A DNA stretch of 64,000 bases from Polaromonas sp. YR568 (GTDB lineage Bacteria > Pseudomonadota > Gammaproteobacteria > Burkholderiales > Burkholderiaceae_C), in assembly GCF_900116715.1 (NCBI RefSeq), contig NZ_FPBM01000003.1, positions 248,001-312,000 of the forward strand, given 5' to 3'. Positions 36,061-43,383 of this stretch are shown here, in pieces; the first letter of the stretch is position 1, and each line of letters begins with the position of its first letter. The position numbers were made by a program, and so were the translations under genes. The notes beneath the pieces were generated by a model. It had not been told where the DNA came from. It saw only the letters and a list, made by a program, of their open reading frames with translations, and ran no database searches.

Positions 36061-36130
36061 ATACCGCTCACTGAATCAGCCACTTCGTCCCTTTCACCCT
36101 TTTCATTCACTCCCTCTTCAAGGACTCAAC

Positions 36131-36514
36131 ATGAACACACAAACCGTCTCCAAGACCGCACGTCAGGCCTCCGACGAACTGCTCAACACCGCCGAGAAGG
36201 CCGTTGACACCACGCGCGGCTATGCCAACGATGCGCTCGACAAGGCCGAAAACAAGGTTCGCGAGCTGCGCGGCAGCGTCGACCCCGTTGTCGACATGCT
36301 GGCCTCCAAAGCCCAGCGCCTGGCCCGCCAGAGCCTGGACATCGCGTCGGAAGCCAAAGACCGTGCACAACAGTCGCTGTCCAACGCCGCCGGCGCCACC
36401 ACGCGTTATGTCTCCGAGCAACCCCTGCGCTCTGTGCTGATCGCTGCGGCCGTGGGCGCAGGCATCGCACTGCTGGTGTCCTCGGCACGCCACCGCAACC
36501 AGAACCGCTATTGA
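36131..36514 (+). CDS. DUF883 family protein (YqjD/ElaB-like)
   Basis: A 127-residue protein. An amphipathic helical region (about 5-90, ASDELLNTAEKAVDTTRGYA) precedes a single C-terminal membrane helix (PLRSVLIAAAVGAGIALLVS) and a basic tail RHRNQNRY. This matches YqjD/ElaB, C-tail anchored inner-membrane proteins of E. coli that bind ribosomes in stationary phase; that role here is by family only. It is followed by a YqjE-like gene, as in the E. coli yqjD-yqjE-yqjK order. Confidence 0.85.
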   Translation: MNTQTVSKTARQASDELLNTAEKAVDTTRGYANDALDKAENKVRELRGSVDPVVDMLASKAQRLARQSLDIASEAKDRAQQSLSNAAGATTRYVSEQPLRSVLIAAAVGAGIALLVSSARHRNQNRY

Positions 36515-36592
36515 TTGACGGCCTGATCCATCACGCATCACGCATCAAGCGCACCCAGTTACCCGCTTTCCCCGCCACCTTCATCTTTATCC

Positions 36593-36958
36593 ATGCTTCA
36601 TCCCCTCTTCTCAACCATCGTGCAACGGCCAGACCTGGTGGTGGACCATCTGTCGGCCTATGCCGCGCTGTTCCACGACGAGGCCTCCAATGCGGGCGCT
36701 GAATTGCTGGCGCGCGCGGTGGCCTGGCTGATCGCGGTGTTGGCGGCGGTGGTGTTTCTGGGCCTGGCAGGAACGGCCGTGATGCTGGGTGCACTGCAGA
36801 ACCAGTTTCACTGGGTGCTGGTGGGCGTGCCCGGCGTTGCGCTGGTGATTCTTGTCGTGGCCATCCTCAAGGCCAGAAAGCCTTTGGTGAATGAGCGCTT
36901 TCCCGAGCTGAAGGCGCAAATCGACAGCGACGCCCGCGCCCTGCGCATGGCCGCCTGA
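36593..36958 (+). CDS. YqjE-like phage-holin-superfamily membrane protein
   Basis: A 121-residue protein with two central membrane helices (about 43-66, AVAWLIAVLAAVVFLGLAG; about 74-95, WVLVGVPGVALVILVVAIL) and a cytoplasmic tail NERFPELKAQIDSDARAL. It fits the YqjE/holin III-like superfamily seen beside DUF883 genes. It is not evidence of a phage; no other phage gene is near. It lies 78 bases after the DUF883 gene. Confidence 0.78.
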   Translation: MLHPLFSTIVQRPDLVVDHLSAYAALFHDEASNAGAELLARAVAWLIAVLAAVVFLGLAGTAVMLGALQNQFHWVLVGVPGVALVILVVAILKARKPLVNERFPELKAQIDSDARALRMAA

Positions 36959-36996
36959 ATGCCGGCCGGCACACGACTCACCTACCCAGACGCGCC

Positions 36997-37452
36997 ATGA
37001 ATTCCCTCACCGCCCCCACACCGCAAGAACGGCTGGCCAACAGCCGCAAGGCCATCGTCCGGCACATGAGCCGTGACGCCCAGCGGGATGACGACCAGGA
37101 TGATGGCGCCGGCTCAGGGCACGGCGCAGAAGGCGAACAAGGCAATTCTGAAGGCGGCGCCTGGGGCATCCTCAAGCACGCACTGGGCGCCTGGTGGCAT
37201 CACCACCCGGTGAGCGTGGCATTTGGCCTGGCCAAGCCGACGCTCAAACACTACGCCGAAGAAAAACCGCTGCAACTGCTCGGCATCGCCGCCGCCGCAG
37301 GCGCGGCCGCCGTGGTGCTGCGCCCATGGCGGCTGGTCTCCATAGGCAGCCTGTTGATTGCCACGCTCAAATCTTCCGAGTTGTCCGGCGCTTTACTTTC
37401 GATGTTGTCGAGTGCGCCACCTTCTTCCGAACAGAACCAGAGATCCAGATAA
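36997..37452 (+). CDS. Unknown protein, position of yqjK
   Basis: A 151-residue protein without a clear family match. A charged, Asp/Gly-rich N-terminal half (DAQRDDDQDDGAGSGHGAEG) is followed by WGILKHALGAWWHHHPVSVA, a segment seen before membrane-anchored tails, and one or two hydrophobic stretches (about 95-130). The place after YqjD- and YqjE-like genes (38-base gap) suggests an analogue of YqjK acting with them at the inner membrane, by context only. Confidence 0.7.
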   Translation: MNSLTAPTPQERLANSRKAIVRHMSRDAQRDDDQDDGAGSGHGAEGEQGNSEGGAWGILKHALGAWWHHHPVSVAFGLAKPTLKHYAEEKPLQLLGIAAAAGAAAVVLRPWRLVSIGSLLIATLKSSELSGALLSMLSSAPPSSEQNQRSR

Positions 37453-37547
37453 GCATTACCGCAGGCCGGTGGGCGTGGTGCCGCTCACCGACAGGCTTTT
37501 TTAACCACTGCACCAAAACCATTACATCAACTCAAGAGGAAAACAAT

Positions 37548-37862
37548 ATGAAATACGCTCGCGCAATTGCATTCGCAGCCCTGGCAGGCATCACCATCAT
37601 CGGCAGCGGCTGCGCTGTCGGGCGTGGCCAGTCGACCGCCGGTGAATATGTCGATGACGCCGCCATCACCACCTCGGTGAAGGCCAAGTTCGTTGAAGAC
37701 AAGACCGTAGGGGCGATGGCCATCAAGGTCGAAACCCTGAACGGCACGGTTCAGCTCTCCGGCTTTGCCAAATCCGCCGCTGAAAAAGCCCAGGCTGAAA
37801 ACCTCGCCCGCAACACGAAGAACGTCAAGGCCGTGCGCAACGACATCATCGTTCGCCCATAA
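37548..37862 (+). CDS. BON-domain lipoprotein (first)
   Basis: A 104-residue lipoprotein. A signal peptide ends in a GSGC lipobox (about Cys22), and one BON domain fills the rest (DDAAITTSVKAKFVEDKTVG, VETLNGTVQLSGFAKS, KNVKAVRNDIIVRP). BON domains bind lipid membranes, and OsmY-type BON proteins rise under osmotic stress. AGAGGAAAAC before the ATG at 37548 sets the start; a longer frame upstream overlaps the preceding gene and is not real. A hairpin terminator follows. Confidence 0.87.
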   Translation: MKYARAIAFAALAGITIIGSGCAVGRGQSTAGEYVDDAAITTSVKAKFVEDKTVGAMAIKVETLNGTVQLSGFAKSAAEKAQAENLARNTKNVKAVRNDIIVRP

Positions 37863-37901
37863 ACGGTTTTTACCGTCTGGCCACTCACAAGTGGTGGCTG
37901 T

Positions 37902-37939
37902 AAAAGGCAGGCATGGAGTTGATCCATGGCCTGCCTTTT
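37902..37939. terminator. Intrinsic terminator after the first BON gene
   Basis: AAAAGGCAGGC (37902-37912) pairs exactly with GCCTGCCTTTT (37929-37939), extended inward by ATGG/CCAT with one bulged G. The A and T ends make it usable in both directions. It lies 40 bases after the BON gene stop. Confidence 0.8.
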
Positions 37940-37973
37940 GTTCGCCGGTCTCAGACTGAATGAATACAAGAAG

Positions 37974-38008
37974 AAACGCCCCCGACTCCATTGGAATCGG
38001 GGGCGTTT
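37974..38008. terminator. Intrinsic terminator after the second BON gene
   Basis: AAACGCCCCCGACTCC (37974-37989) and GGAATCGGGGGCGTTT (37993-38008) form a 16-base stem with one mismatch and a 3-base loop. On the minus strand it is followed by TTCTTCTT, so it mainly serves the minus-strand BON gene. Two terminators back to back mark the border of the convergent units. Confidence 0.8.
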
Positions 38009-38038
38009 AAGTTGGGACGCAGAAAAGTGGCGCGGCGC

Positions 38039-38545
38039 TTAGCTGGCCGCTTTCACCACCAGCTTGTTGTCGACGGAATTGACGCCCTTGACACCTTTGG
38101 CAAGGGTGGTGGCTTTGTCGCGGGCGGCCTCCGTGGGGGCCGAGCCGTTCAGGGTCACCGCGCCGTTGCGGGTGTCCACGTTGATCTTGAGCGCGCTCAG
38201 GTCCGCATCTTTGGCCAGGCCTGCGGTGACGGTCGTGGTGATGGTCAGGTCGTCGATTTTTTCACCGGCCTTGGCGGCCATGTCTTTGCCCGAAGCTTCA
38301 GCGCTTTGCGTGGCGTTTTTCATCGCGGTGCCGGCGCTGGCCATTTCGCTTTCGGCCTTGGCTTTGGCCTGGGCGGCGGCTTCTTCGGTCTTGGCGATGG
38401 CAGAGTCAAGCTGCTGGCCCGCGGTTTTGCCTTCGTCCTGTTTGCCGCAGGCGGACAAGCCCAGTGCCAGGGCGATGGCGGCAGCAAGCGCCAGAGGCCG
38501 GAAGGCCCGGCCGGCGGGCAGGAAGTGAATGGGAGTTGAGGTCAT
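38039..38545 (-). CDS. BON-domain lipoprotein (second)
   Basis: A 168-residue lipoprotein. The signal peptide ends in a LSAC lipobox (Cys33), followed by an Ala/Lys/Glu-rich helical linker (about 45-95) and one C-terminal BON domain (LTITTTVTAGLAKDADLSAL, VDTRNGAVTLNGSAPTEAAR, GVKGVNSVDNKLVVKA). It resembles OsmY-related periplasmic stress proteins. It faces the first BON gene, which is unlike enough not to be a recent duplicate. GAGCTCC-type ribosome site (AAGGAGC) precedes the ATG. GTAGGA occurs about 150 bases upstream, at 38692-38697. Confidence 0.87.
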   Translation of the reverse strand: MTSTPIHFLPAGRAFRPLALAAAIALALGLSACGKQDEGKTAGQQLDSAIAKTEEAAAQAKAKAESEMASAGTAMKNATQSAEASGKDMAAKAGEKIDDLTITTTVTAGLAKDADLSALKINVDTRNGAVTLNGSAPTEAARDKATTLAKGVKGVNSVDNKLVVKAAS

Positions 38546-38729
38546 GAGAAGCTCCTTTGGCTTTGGATAAGTGTGCGAATACCCAGGGTGCCTGGGCGCA
38601 CAAGGTGACGAAGATGACGAACCTGAAGCTCGTACCTGTTCACTTTATTAAAGGGGGCCCTGCCCGCCAATCGCCATCGGCTGAAATGCCCGTAGGACAA
38701 AAGACAGCGCTCGCCCGCCCCTGGGCCGC
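38546..38729. promoter_or_regulatory. Gap between the second BON gene and the SNase gene
   Basis: A 184-base gap holding the promoter of the BON gene and the end of the nuclease unit. It includes GTAGGA at 38692-38697. No terminator or coding frame is evident. Confidence 0.3.
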
Positions 38730-39257
38730 TTACTTTGGGTGGCAGGAGCCGTGCTGCTTTCGAAATTGCGCCGGATACACCGGCGCACCCTGCGCGGGTG
38801 AAAACAGCCCCAACCCCGCGGCCCTGGCGCGCCGCTGCTGCGCCGCGTAGGGCCCCGGGCTGGAACGGAAGCGGTAAGACCAGGCCAGGCCGCGCGCCAC
38901 CATCCATTGGCCGGTGTCCTCGCCATTGAGTTCGATGCGGGCCAGCAGGCGGCCGTAATCGTCATGGCGTTTGCCGAGTACCTTCACGCGCTTGCCAAGC
39001 ACCCGCCGCATCAGCGCGTCGCGGGAGGCCGGGCCAAAGGCCTGGCAGATTTCCGGCGCATCAATGCCATCGACCCGAATGCTGACCGGCTTGCCGCCGC
39101 CGGGCGGCCGCACGCGGACGGTGTCGCCGTCGACCACATAGGTCACCACGCCCGACCAGGTGGCTTTGGCGGGAGGCGCTGCCAAGGCCGAAGTGCACCC
39201 TGCCGCGAGCGCCCAAAACATCAAAACGGTCAATCCCAGGGTTCGCAGACGCAACAT
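38730..39257 (-). CDS. Exported thermonuclease (SNase) family protein
   Basis: A 175-residue SNase-like nuclease. A signal peptide (about 1-26, LGLTVLMFWALAAGCTSALA) directs export; Cys21 might be lipidated. The SNase fold follows with VVTYVVDGDTVRVRPP, IRVDGIDAPEICQAFG (metal-binding Asp and active-site residues), DYGRLLARIEL with the catalytic Arg position, and LVARGLAW-like MVARGLAWSYRF. The family cleaves DNA and RNA with calcium or a similar metal. No Shine-Dalgarno is visible before the ATG. A LexA-type box lies 81 bases upstream (39338-39353), hinting at DNA-damage control. Confidence 0.87.
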   Translation of the reverse strand: MLRLRTLGLTVLMFWALAAGCTSALAAPPAKATWSGVVTYVVDGDTVRVRPPGGGKPVSIRVDGIDAPEICQAFGPASRDALMRRVLGKRVKVLGKRHDDYGRLLARIELNGEDTGQWMVARGLAWSYRFRSSPGPYAAQQRRARAAGLGLFSPAQGAPVYPAQFRKQHGSCHPK

Positions 39258-39337
39258 GATGAAAAAAAGCTATTGGGTTTGCAGCCAGCCAGGCCCGTAC
39301 GGACTGGGCAGGGCAACATGGCAGGTAGCGAATATTA

Positions 39338-39353
39338 CTGTATGAATAGACAG
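39338..39353. promoter_or_regulatory. LexA (SOS) box candidate
   Basis: CTGTATGAATAGACAG fits the E. coli-type consensus CTGT-N8-ACAG with no mismatch in the fixed bases. The only gene start downstream is that of the SNase gene on the minus strand. TAATAT (minus strand, 39331-39336 region) next to it could be a -10 element. It also sits inside larger inverted arms GCAGGTA (39321-39327) and TACCTGC (39358-39364). Confidence 0.6.
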
Positions 39354-39406
39354 TTATTACCTGCGCAGACAGCATTACCCGTGTCGCGGGGCGCTGTGAG
39401 TCAACG

Positions 39407-40231
39407 TCAGGCGGTAACGATCCAGCCTTCCAGCGGATCCATCTCAACCGGCAGGCCGTAGCGCGGGGCGCCCTGCTGCAACGCCCAAGCCGCCTGCATG
39501 AGGCACAGCACGGCATCCAGGCTGTCGCCGCTGGCGTCGTCAGCAAGCAGGTCACGCTGCGCATGGCTGACCTTGAGGCGCAGCCCCAGCCGCGTCTGCC
39601 CGTTTTCCAGCGCAGTGATCAGGTCCTTGCGTGCGATCAGCCGTTCGGGCGTCTGCTTGGCCTTGTCGTCGCTTTTGTAAGAACGGCTGCCCAGCACCTC
39701 ACGTGCGAGCAGGCCCGGATATCCCTCCAGCGCCACACGTTGGGTGTCGCCCTCATGCAGGCCGGGCAGGTGCACACCGGCCGCCAGCAGGCGAGGCACA
39801 CCGGCATGCAGCATGTAGGCGACCGGCGGGTTGACCCATTTCATCGAGGGGCTGGAGCCGGCCGGCCCGTCGGCGGCGCGGTGGGCGAATTTGTTCCCGA
39901 CTGGGCGGCCGTCGCAAAAAGCGGCAAAGGCGCTGCGGATGTCGGGGCGGCTCAGGGCTGCGTAGTGCTGCACCAGGTCGGGCCAATGGCCGGGCCAGCC
40001 GAGGTGCTCGACCAGCTCGCGCGGCAAGCCGAAAGGAAAGTCGAAGGCGCCCAGCCAGCTGCGTTCGACGCGCAGCCATTGCTCAAAGCCGTCCAGGGAA
40101 TCAATGCGCTCCAGGCCTGCCAGCAGCACGCGCCCGCGCGCCGCTGAGCCGGTGGCCATCACGATGGGTTTACGGCGGCTGGGACTGCTGGAGAAATCGC
40201 AGCCGAGGAGAAGCTCCGGCGCCGGGGTCAT
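39407..40231 (-). CDS. DUF429 family protein
   Basis: A 274-residue protein of the DUF429 group, which has an RNase H-like fold. LLLGCDFSSSPSRRKPIVMA opens the fold with an Asp in the first strand; LGAFDFPFGLPRELVEHL, VALEGYPGLLAREVLG and DASGDSLDAVLCLMQAAWAL hold the other conserved acidic positions. A nuclease role has been suggested for the fold but is not shown. It lies 31 bases downstream of the BLUF gene on the same strand, so folE-BLUF-DUF429 may be one transcript. Confidence 0.8.
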   Translation of the reverse strand: MTPAPELLLGCDFSSSPSRRKPIVMATGSAARGRVLLAGLERIDSLDGFEQWLRVERSWLGAFDFPFGLPRELVEHLGWPGHWPDLVQHYAALSRPDIRSAFAAFCDGRPVGNKFAHRAADGPAGSSPSMKWVNPPVAYMLHAGVPRLLAAGVHLPGLHEGDTQRVALEGYPGLLAREVLGSRSYKSDDKAKQTPERLIARKDLITALENGQTRLGLRLKVSHAQRDLLADDASGDSLDAVLCLMQAAWALQQGAPRYGLPVEMDPLEGWIVTA

Positions 40232-40262
40232 GACGCGCTTGCCCCGTCGACAACAGAAAGGG

Positions 40263-40685
40263 TCAAACGCGCCCGCAGATGGACGCGGTGGCCATCAGAT
40301 CTTCCAGCAGCGCGAACGAGACCTTGCCCGAGACCGAGTACGGGTCGAGCTCGGCTTTTTCGGAGTACTTGAGCAGGATGGAATGGTTGAGCTTGGACAG
40401 GTTGACCTGGCCCATGGTCCAGCCGCCAAAGCGCCGCTCGGAGATTTCCTCGAAGTGCAGCAGCACCACGTCCTTGTGGCGCGCGTCGTGCTGGATATGG
40501 CCGAAGAGCTCGCTGACCGCCATGCGGCCGCCTTCAATCGCCTGCAGGAAGATGCCGCCGCCATAGCAGAGGATGCCGGTGATGCCGGAGGACGGGTTGT
40601 GCTGGCGCGATTGCGAGAGGATGCCTTCGATGGCTTCGGGGCTGGTGTCGACCGCGCGGCTTGCATAAAGTAAACGTACCAACAT
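40263..40685 (-). CDS. BLUF-domain blue-light sensor
   Basis: A 140-residue short BLUF protein that should bind FAD and sense blue light. All key positions are visible: Tyr7 (RLLYASRA), Asn30 (QHNPSSGITG), Gln48 (IFLQAIEGG), and Trp89/Met91 (FGGWTMGQV). These match Tyr21, Asn45, Gln63 and the Trp/Met pair of AppA. The C-terminal 40 residues are a helical tail, with no output domain, so signalling must go through a partner. It starts 2 bases after the folE stop, which shows cotranscription and probably coupled translation. Confidence 0.92.
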   Translation of the reverse strand: MLVRLLYASRAVDTSPEAIEGILSQSRQHNPSSGITGILCYGGGIFLQAIEGGRMAVSELFGHIQHDARHKDVVLLHFEEISERRFGGWTMGQVNLSKLNHSILLKYSEKAELDPYSVSGKVSFALLEDLMATASICGRV

Positions 40686-40687
40686 CT

Positions 40688-41410
40688 TTAGCCCTTTTGC
40701 GGAATCAGTGCGAGGAATTCGCGGCGCAGTGTCGAGTCTTTCAGGAACACGCCGCGCATCACCGAGTTGATCATCTTGCTGTCCATGTCTTTCACACCGC
40801 GCCAGGCCATGCAGTAGTGGCTGGCTTCCATCACGATGGCCAGGCCGTCAGGCTGGGTTTTTTCCATGATGAGATCGGCCAGTTGCACCACCGCCTCTTC
40901 CTGGATCTGCGGGCGGCCCATGACCCATTCCGCCAGGCGCGCGTATTTGGACAGGCCAATCACATTGGTGTGCTCATTGGGCAGCACGCCGATCCAGATC
41001 TTGCCGATGACCGGGCAGAAATGATGTGAGCAGGCGCTGCGCACAGTGATGGGGCCGACGATCATCAGCTCATTGAGGTGCTCGGCGTTGGGAAACTCAG
41101 TGATGGTGGGCGCATGCACGTACCGGCCCTTGAACACCTCGTTGAGGTACATCTTGGCCACGCGGCGCGCGGTGTTGTGGGTGTTGTGATCAGTGGCCGT
41201 GTCGATCACCAGGCTGTCGAGCACGCCCTGCATCTTGCCGGTCACTTCGTCGAGCAGCTTTTCCAGCTCGCCCGGTTCGATGAACTTGGCGATGTTGTCG
41301 TTGGCGTTAAAACGTTTGCGTGCCTGGGCCAGGCGTTCGCGGATCTTGACGGAAACCGGTGTTCCCTCGTCGGTCGCGTCCTGCAGGGGCGTGTCTGATT
41401 TCATAAGCAT
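40688..41410 (-). CDS. folE: GTP cyclohydrolase I
   Basis: A 240-residue enzyme that opens GTP to 7,8-dihydroneopterin triphosphate, the entry to folate. Motifs are RVAKMYLNEVFKGRY, the zinc site RSACSHHFCPVIGKIWIG, NVIGLSKYARLAEW, QIQEEAVVQLADLIM and ASHYCMAWRGVKD. A 30-residue polar N-terminal extension is present. ATGs at 41410 and 41404 are both possible. The next enzyme of the pathway, NudB, is encoded 1.5 kb upstream on the same strand; the BLUF gene follows directly. Confidence 0.95.
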   Translation of the reverse strand: MLMKSDTPLQDATDEGTPVSVKIRERLAQARKRFNANDNIAKFIEPGELEKLLDEVTGKMQGVLDSLVIDTATDHNTHNTARRVAKMYLNEVFKGRYVHAPTITEFPNAEHLNELMIVGPITVRSACSHHFCPVIGKIWIGVLPNEHTNVIGLSKYARLAEWVMGRPQIQEEAVVQLADLIMEKTQPDGLAIVMEASHYCMAWRGVKDMDSKMINSVMRGVFLKDSTLRREFLALIPQKG

Positions 41411-41477
41411 GCCAGATATTACCAGCCTGACCTTAAACCGTCTTCTCCGGGGTCTGATGGGGTTTTACAGAGGTTTT

Positions 41478-41530
41478 GGCCTCCGGCCCTTTCTTTATGT
41501 GCGCAAGCAGCTATCAAATCTATAGCGATT
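41478..41530 (-). repeat. Dispersed repeat A, copy 5
   Basis: Read on the minus strand, it has CTATAGATTTGATAGCTGCT followed by TGCGCACATAAAG and a GGCCGGAGGCC right half. It fills the gap between clsB and folE. The left half matches the copies at 4297 and 60664. Confidence 0.65.
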
Positions 41531-41540
41531 TCCAGGCGCC

Positions 41541-42767
41541 TCAGTACCGCTGCCCCGCCACCAGCAGCGCCAGCCGCACCAGGGCATAGGCCACCCAGCC
41601 CTGCAGGCGCTGGAGGATGGGCCGGTGGCTATGGGCGGCAGGATCCATGCGCCGCCCCTGGCTCACCATGGCCTCGCGCAAAATGCCCGCCAGCCGACCG
41701 GCAAAAGCCTTATCTTCCACCACCACATTGGCCTCGCGCGCCAGCAGCAGGCTTAGCGGGTCCAGGTTGGAAGAGCCCACGGTGGCCCAATGTCCGTCGA
41801 CCACCGCGACCTTGGCATGCAGAAAGCCGGCCTCGTACTCATGAATCTCCACGCCCGCTGCCAGCAACGCGCCATACACGGGCCGTGCGGCGTGGTATTG
41901 CATGAAATACTCGTAGCGCCCCTGCAGCAGCAAGGTCACGCGCACGCCTCGTTTGGCGGCTCCGATGAGGGCGCGCCGCAGCTTGCCGCCGGGAAGGAAG
42001 TAGGCGTTGGCAATGATGATTTCCTGGTGCGCCTTGCCGATGGCCTTGCGGTAGGCGCGCTCGATGCTGCTGCGATTGCGCAGGTTGTCGCGCAGGATCA
42101 GCGCCGCCTTGGGGCCGGCGGCGCCGGCGCCATTGGTCGCGGCCAGGGGCGTGGCGCCGGTGCGGCCGCCATAGCCCGCCGCCTTGAACTTCTCCCACGC
42201 GGCGGCCATGTGGCGCTGCCGCGCGCTGTAGCCGGCCTGTACGCGCCACCACAGCAGCGCCATGGCGTCGGCCGCCTCCACGGCCAGCGGGCCGGTCACC
42301 GTCACGGCAAAGTCGACGCGCGGCGCCTGCAGCTCGCCGTAGTTGGGGTCGTAAAAATCGTCGAGCACATTGATGCCGCCGCAAAACAGCGTGTGCTGGT
42401 CCACCACACAGAGCTTGCGGTGCAGCCTGCGCCAGCGTTCGGGCACCAGCAGGCCCAGGCCGGCCAGGCCCGTGCCCAGGGGTGAGTAGACGAACCAGTC
42501 GACTTTGGCGGCCTCGAATTGCTCGCGCCACTTTGCCGGCAAAGGGCTGGTGCCTATGCCGTCCACCAGCACCTGCACTGTTACGCCGCGCCCGGCGGCG
42601 CGCACCAAAGCCTCGGCCACCTCCGCACCGGCGCCGTGAAAGTCAAAAATATAGGTTTCCAGCTGAATCCAGGTGTGCGCCGCATCAAGCGCCTTGACGA
42701 GCGCCGGGAAAAAATCCCGCCCGCCCTGAAGCAACTGCAACGCACCGGACTTGTGGAGTGGAAACAT
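41541..42767 (-). CDS. clsB: Cardiolipin synthase B (phospholipase D family)
   Basis: A 408-residue PLD-superfamily enzyme that makes cardiolipin from phosphatidylglycerol and another lipid. The two HKD motifs are HRKLCVVDQHTLFCGGINVL and LHAKVAVVDGHWATVGSSNL, each with His, Lys and Asp, and the N-terminal block is IQLETYIFDFHGAGAEVAEA. No N-terminal membrane helices are present, which fits ClsB rather than ClsA; a C-terminal hydrophobic segment (LVRLALLVAG) may touch the membrane. The start is the ATG at 42767; an upstream frame to 42944 would overlap nudB and has no homology. Confidence 0.88.
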   Translation of the reverse strand: MFPLHKSGALQLLQGGRDFFPALVKALDAAHTWIQLETYIFDFHGAGAEVAEALVRAAGRGVTVQVLVDGIGTSPLPAKWREQFEAAKVDWFVYSPLGTGLAGLGLLVPERWRRLHRKLCVVDQHTLFCGGINVLDDFYDPNYGELQAPRVDFAVTVTGPLAVEAADAMALLWWRVQAGYSARQRHMAAAWEKFKAAGYGGRTGATPLAATNGAGAAGPKAALILRDNLRNRSSIERAYRKAIGKAHQEIIIANAYFLPGGKLRRALIGAAKRGVRVTLLLQGRYEYFMQYHAARPVYGALLAAGVEIHEYEAGFLHAKVAVVDGHWATVGSSNLDPLSLLLAREANVVVEDKAFAGRLAGILREAMVSQGRRMDPAAHSHRPILQRLQGWVAYALVRLALLVAGQRY

Positions 42768-42903
42768 GGCCGGTGGCTTTTTTCCTGGAAGTGGGGAGAG
42801 TTGGCGGGAAGGTCTATTCCATTTAAACCGACTGCCCGGTGTTTGCCAATCCAGTGAGACGCTAAACACACAAAGTGTTGCGCCTCTGCTCTGTGCCTGT
42901 GGC

Positions 42904-43350
42904 TCAGGTGACGAATCTTGGCAAGAGAAGAACCGCCTCGGCATTCGAGGGTGAAAAGCAGATATCGGCGGCCGCGTGGTACGGCAGCCATTGCGACGCG
43001 GTGTGTTCTCTGGGGTTGAGCTTCACGTCGCACACCTGGGGCAGGCAAAGGCTGAAGACGTGCTCGGTGTTGCGGGTGATGCCGGGCGCATAACGATGGC
43101 GCCAGACCGGGTAGATCTCGTAGACATTCGAGAGTCCCCAATCGAGGAACTGCCCGGGTGTCGCATCAATACCGGTTTCCTCCAGCACTTCGCGCACTGC
43201 CGTTTGCAGCAGGGGCTCGTCCGCTGTGTCTTTGGAGCCAGTGACGCTTTGCCAGAAACCGGGGTTATCGGCGCGCTCGATCAGCAGCACATCGAGCTGC
43301 GGTGTGTGGATGACGACCAGCACGGATTCGGGGATCTTGAAAGCTTTCAA
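42904..43350 (-). CDS. nudB: Dihydroneopterin triphosphate diphosphatase
   Basis: A 148-residue Nudix hydrolase. The Nudix box is GSKDTADEPLLQTAVREVLEETGI in pattern (Gly, then REVLEETG), and the early segment ESVLVVIHTPQLDVLLIERA with FWQSVTGSKD is characteristic of NudB, which removes pyrophosphate from the FolE product. WGLSNVYEIYPVWRHRYAPG and NTEHVFSL are further NudB blocks. It lies 33 bases after aspS on the same strand, as in many Burkholderiales. Together with folE and pabBC it covers part of folate synthesis. Confidence 0.92.
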   Translation of the reverse strand: MKAFKIPESVLVVIHTPQLDVLLIERADNPGFWQSVTGSKDTADEPLLQTAVREVLEETGIDATPGQFLDWGLSNVYEIYPVWRHRYAPGITRNTEHVFSLCLPQVCDVKLNPREHTASQWLPYHAAADICFSPSNAEAVLLLPRFVT

Positions 43351-43383
43351 GGTGTCCCCGTGGCTGGTGATTCCAGCGCCTGT

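Noticed and set aside
36593..36958. Phage holin annotation as sign of a prophage
   Set aside because: The YqjE-like superfamily is named after holins, but the neighbours are cellular stress proteins and no phage gene is present.
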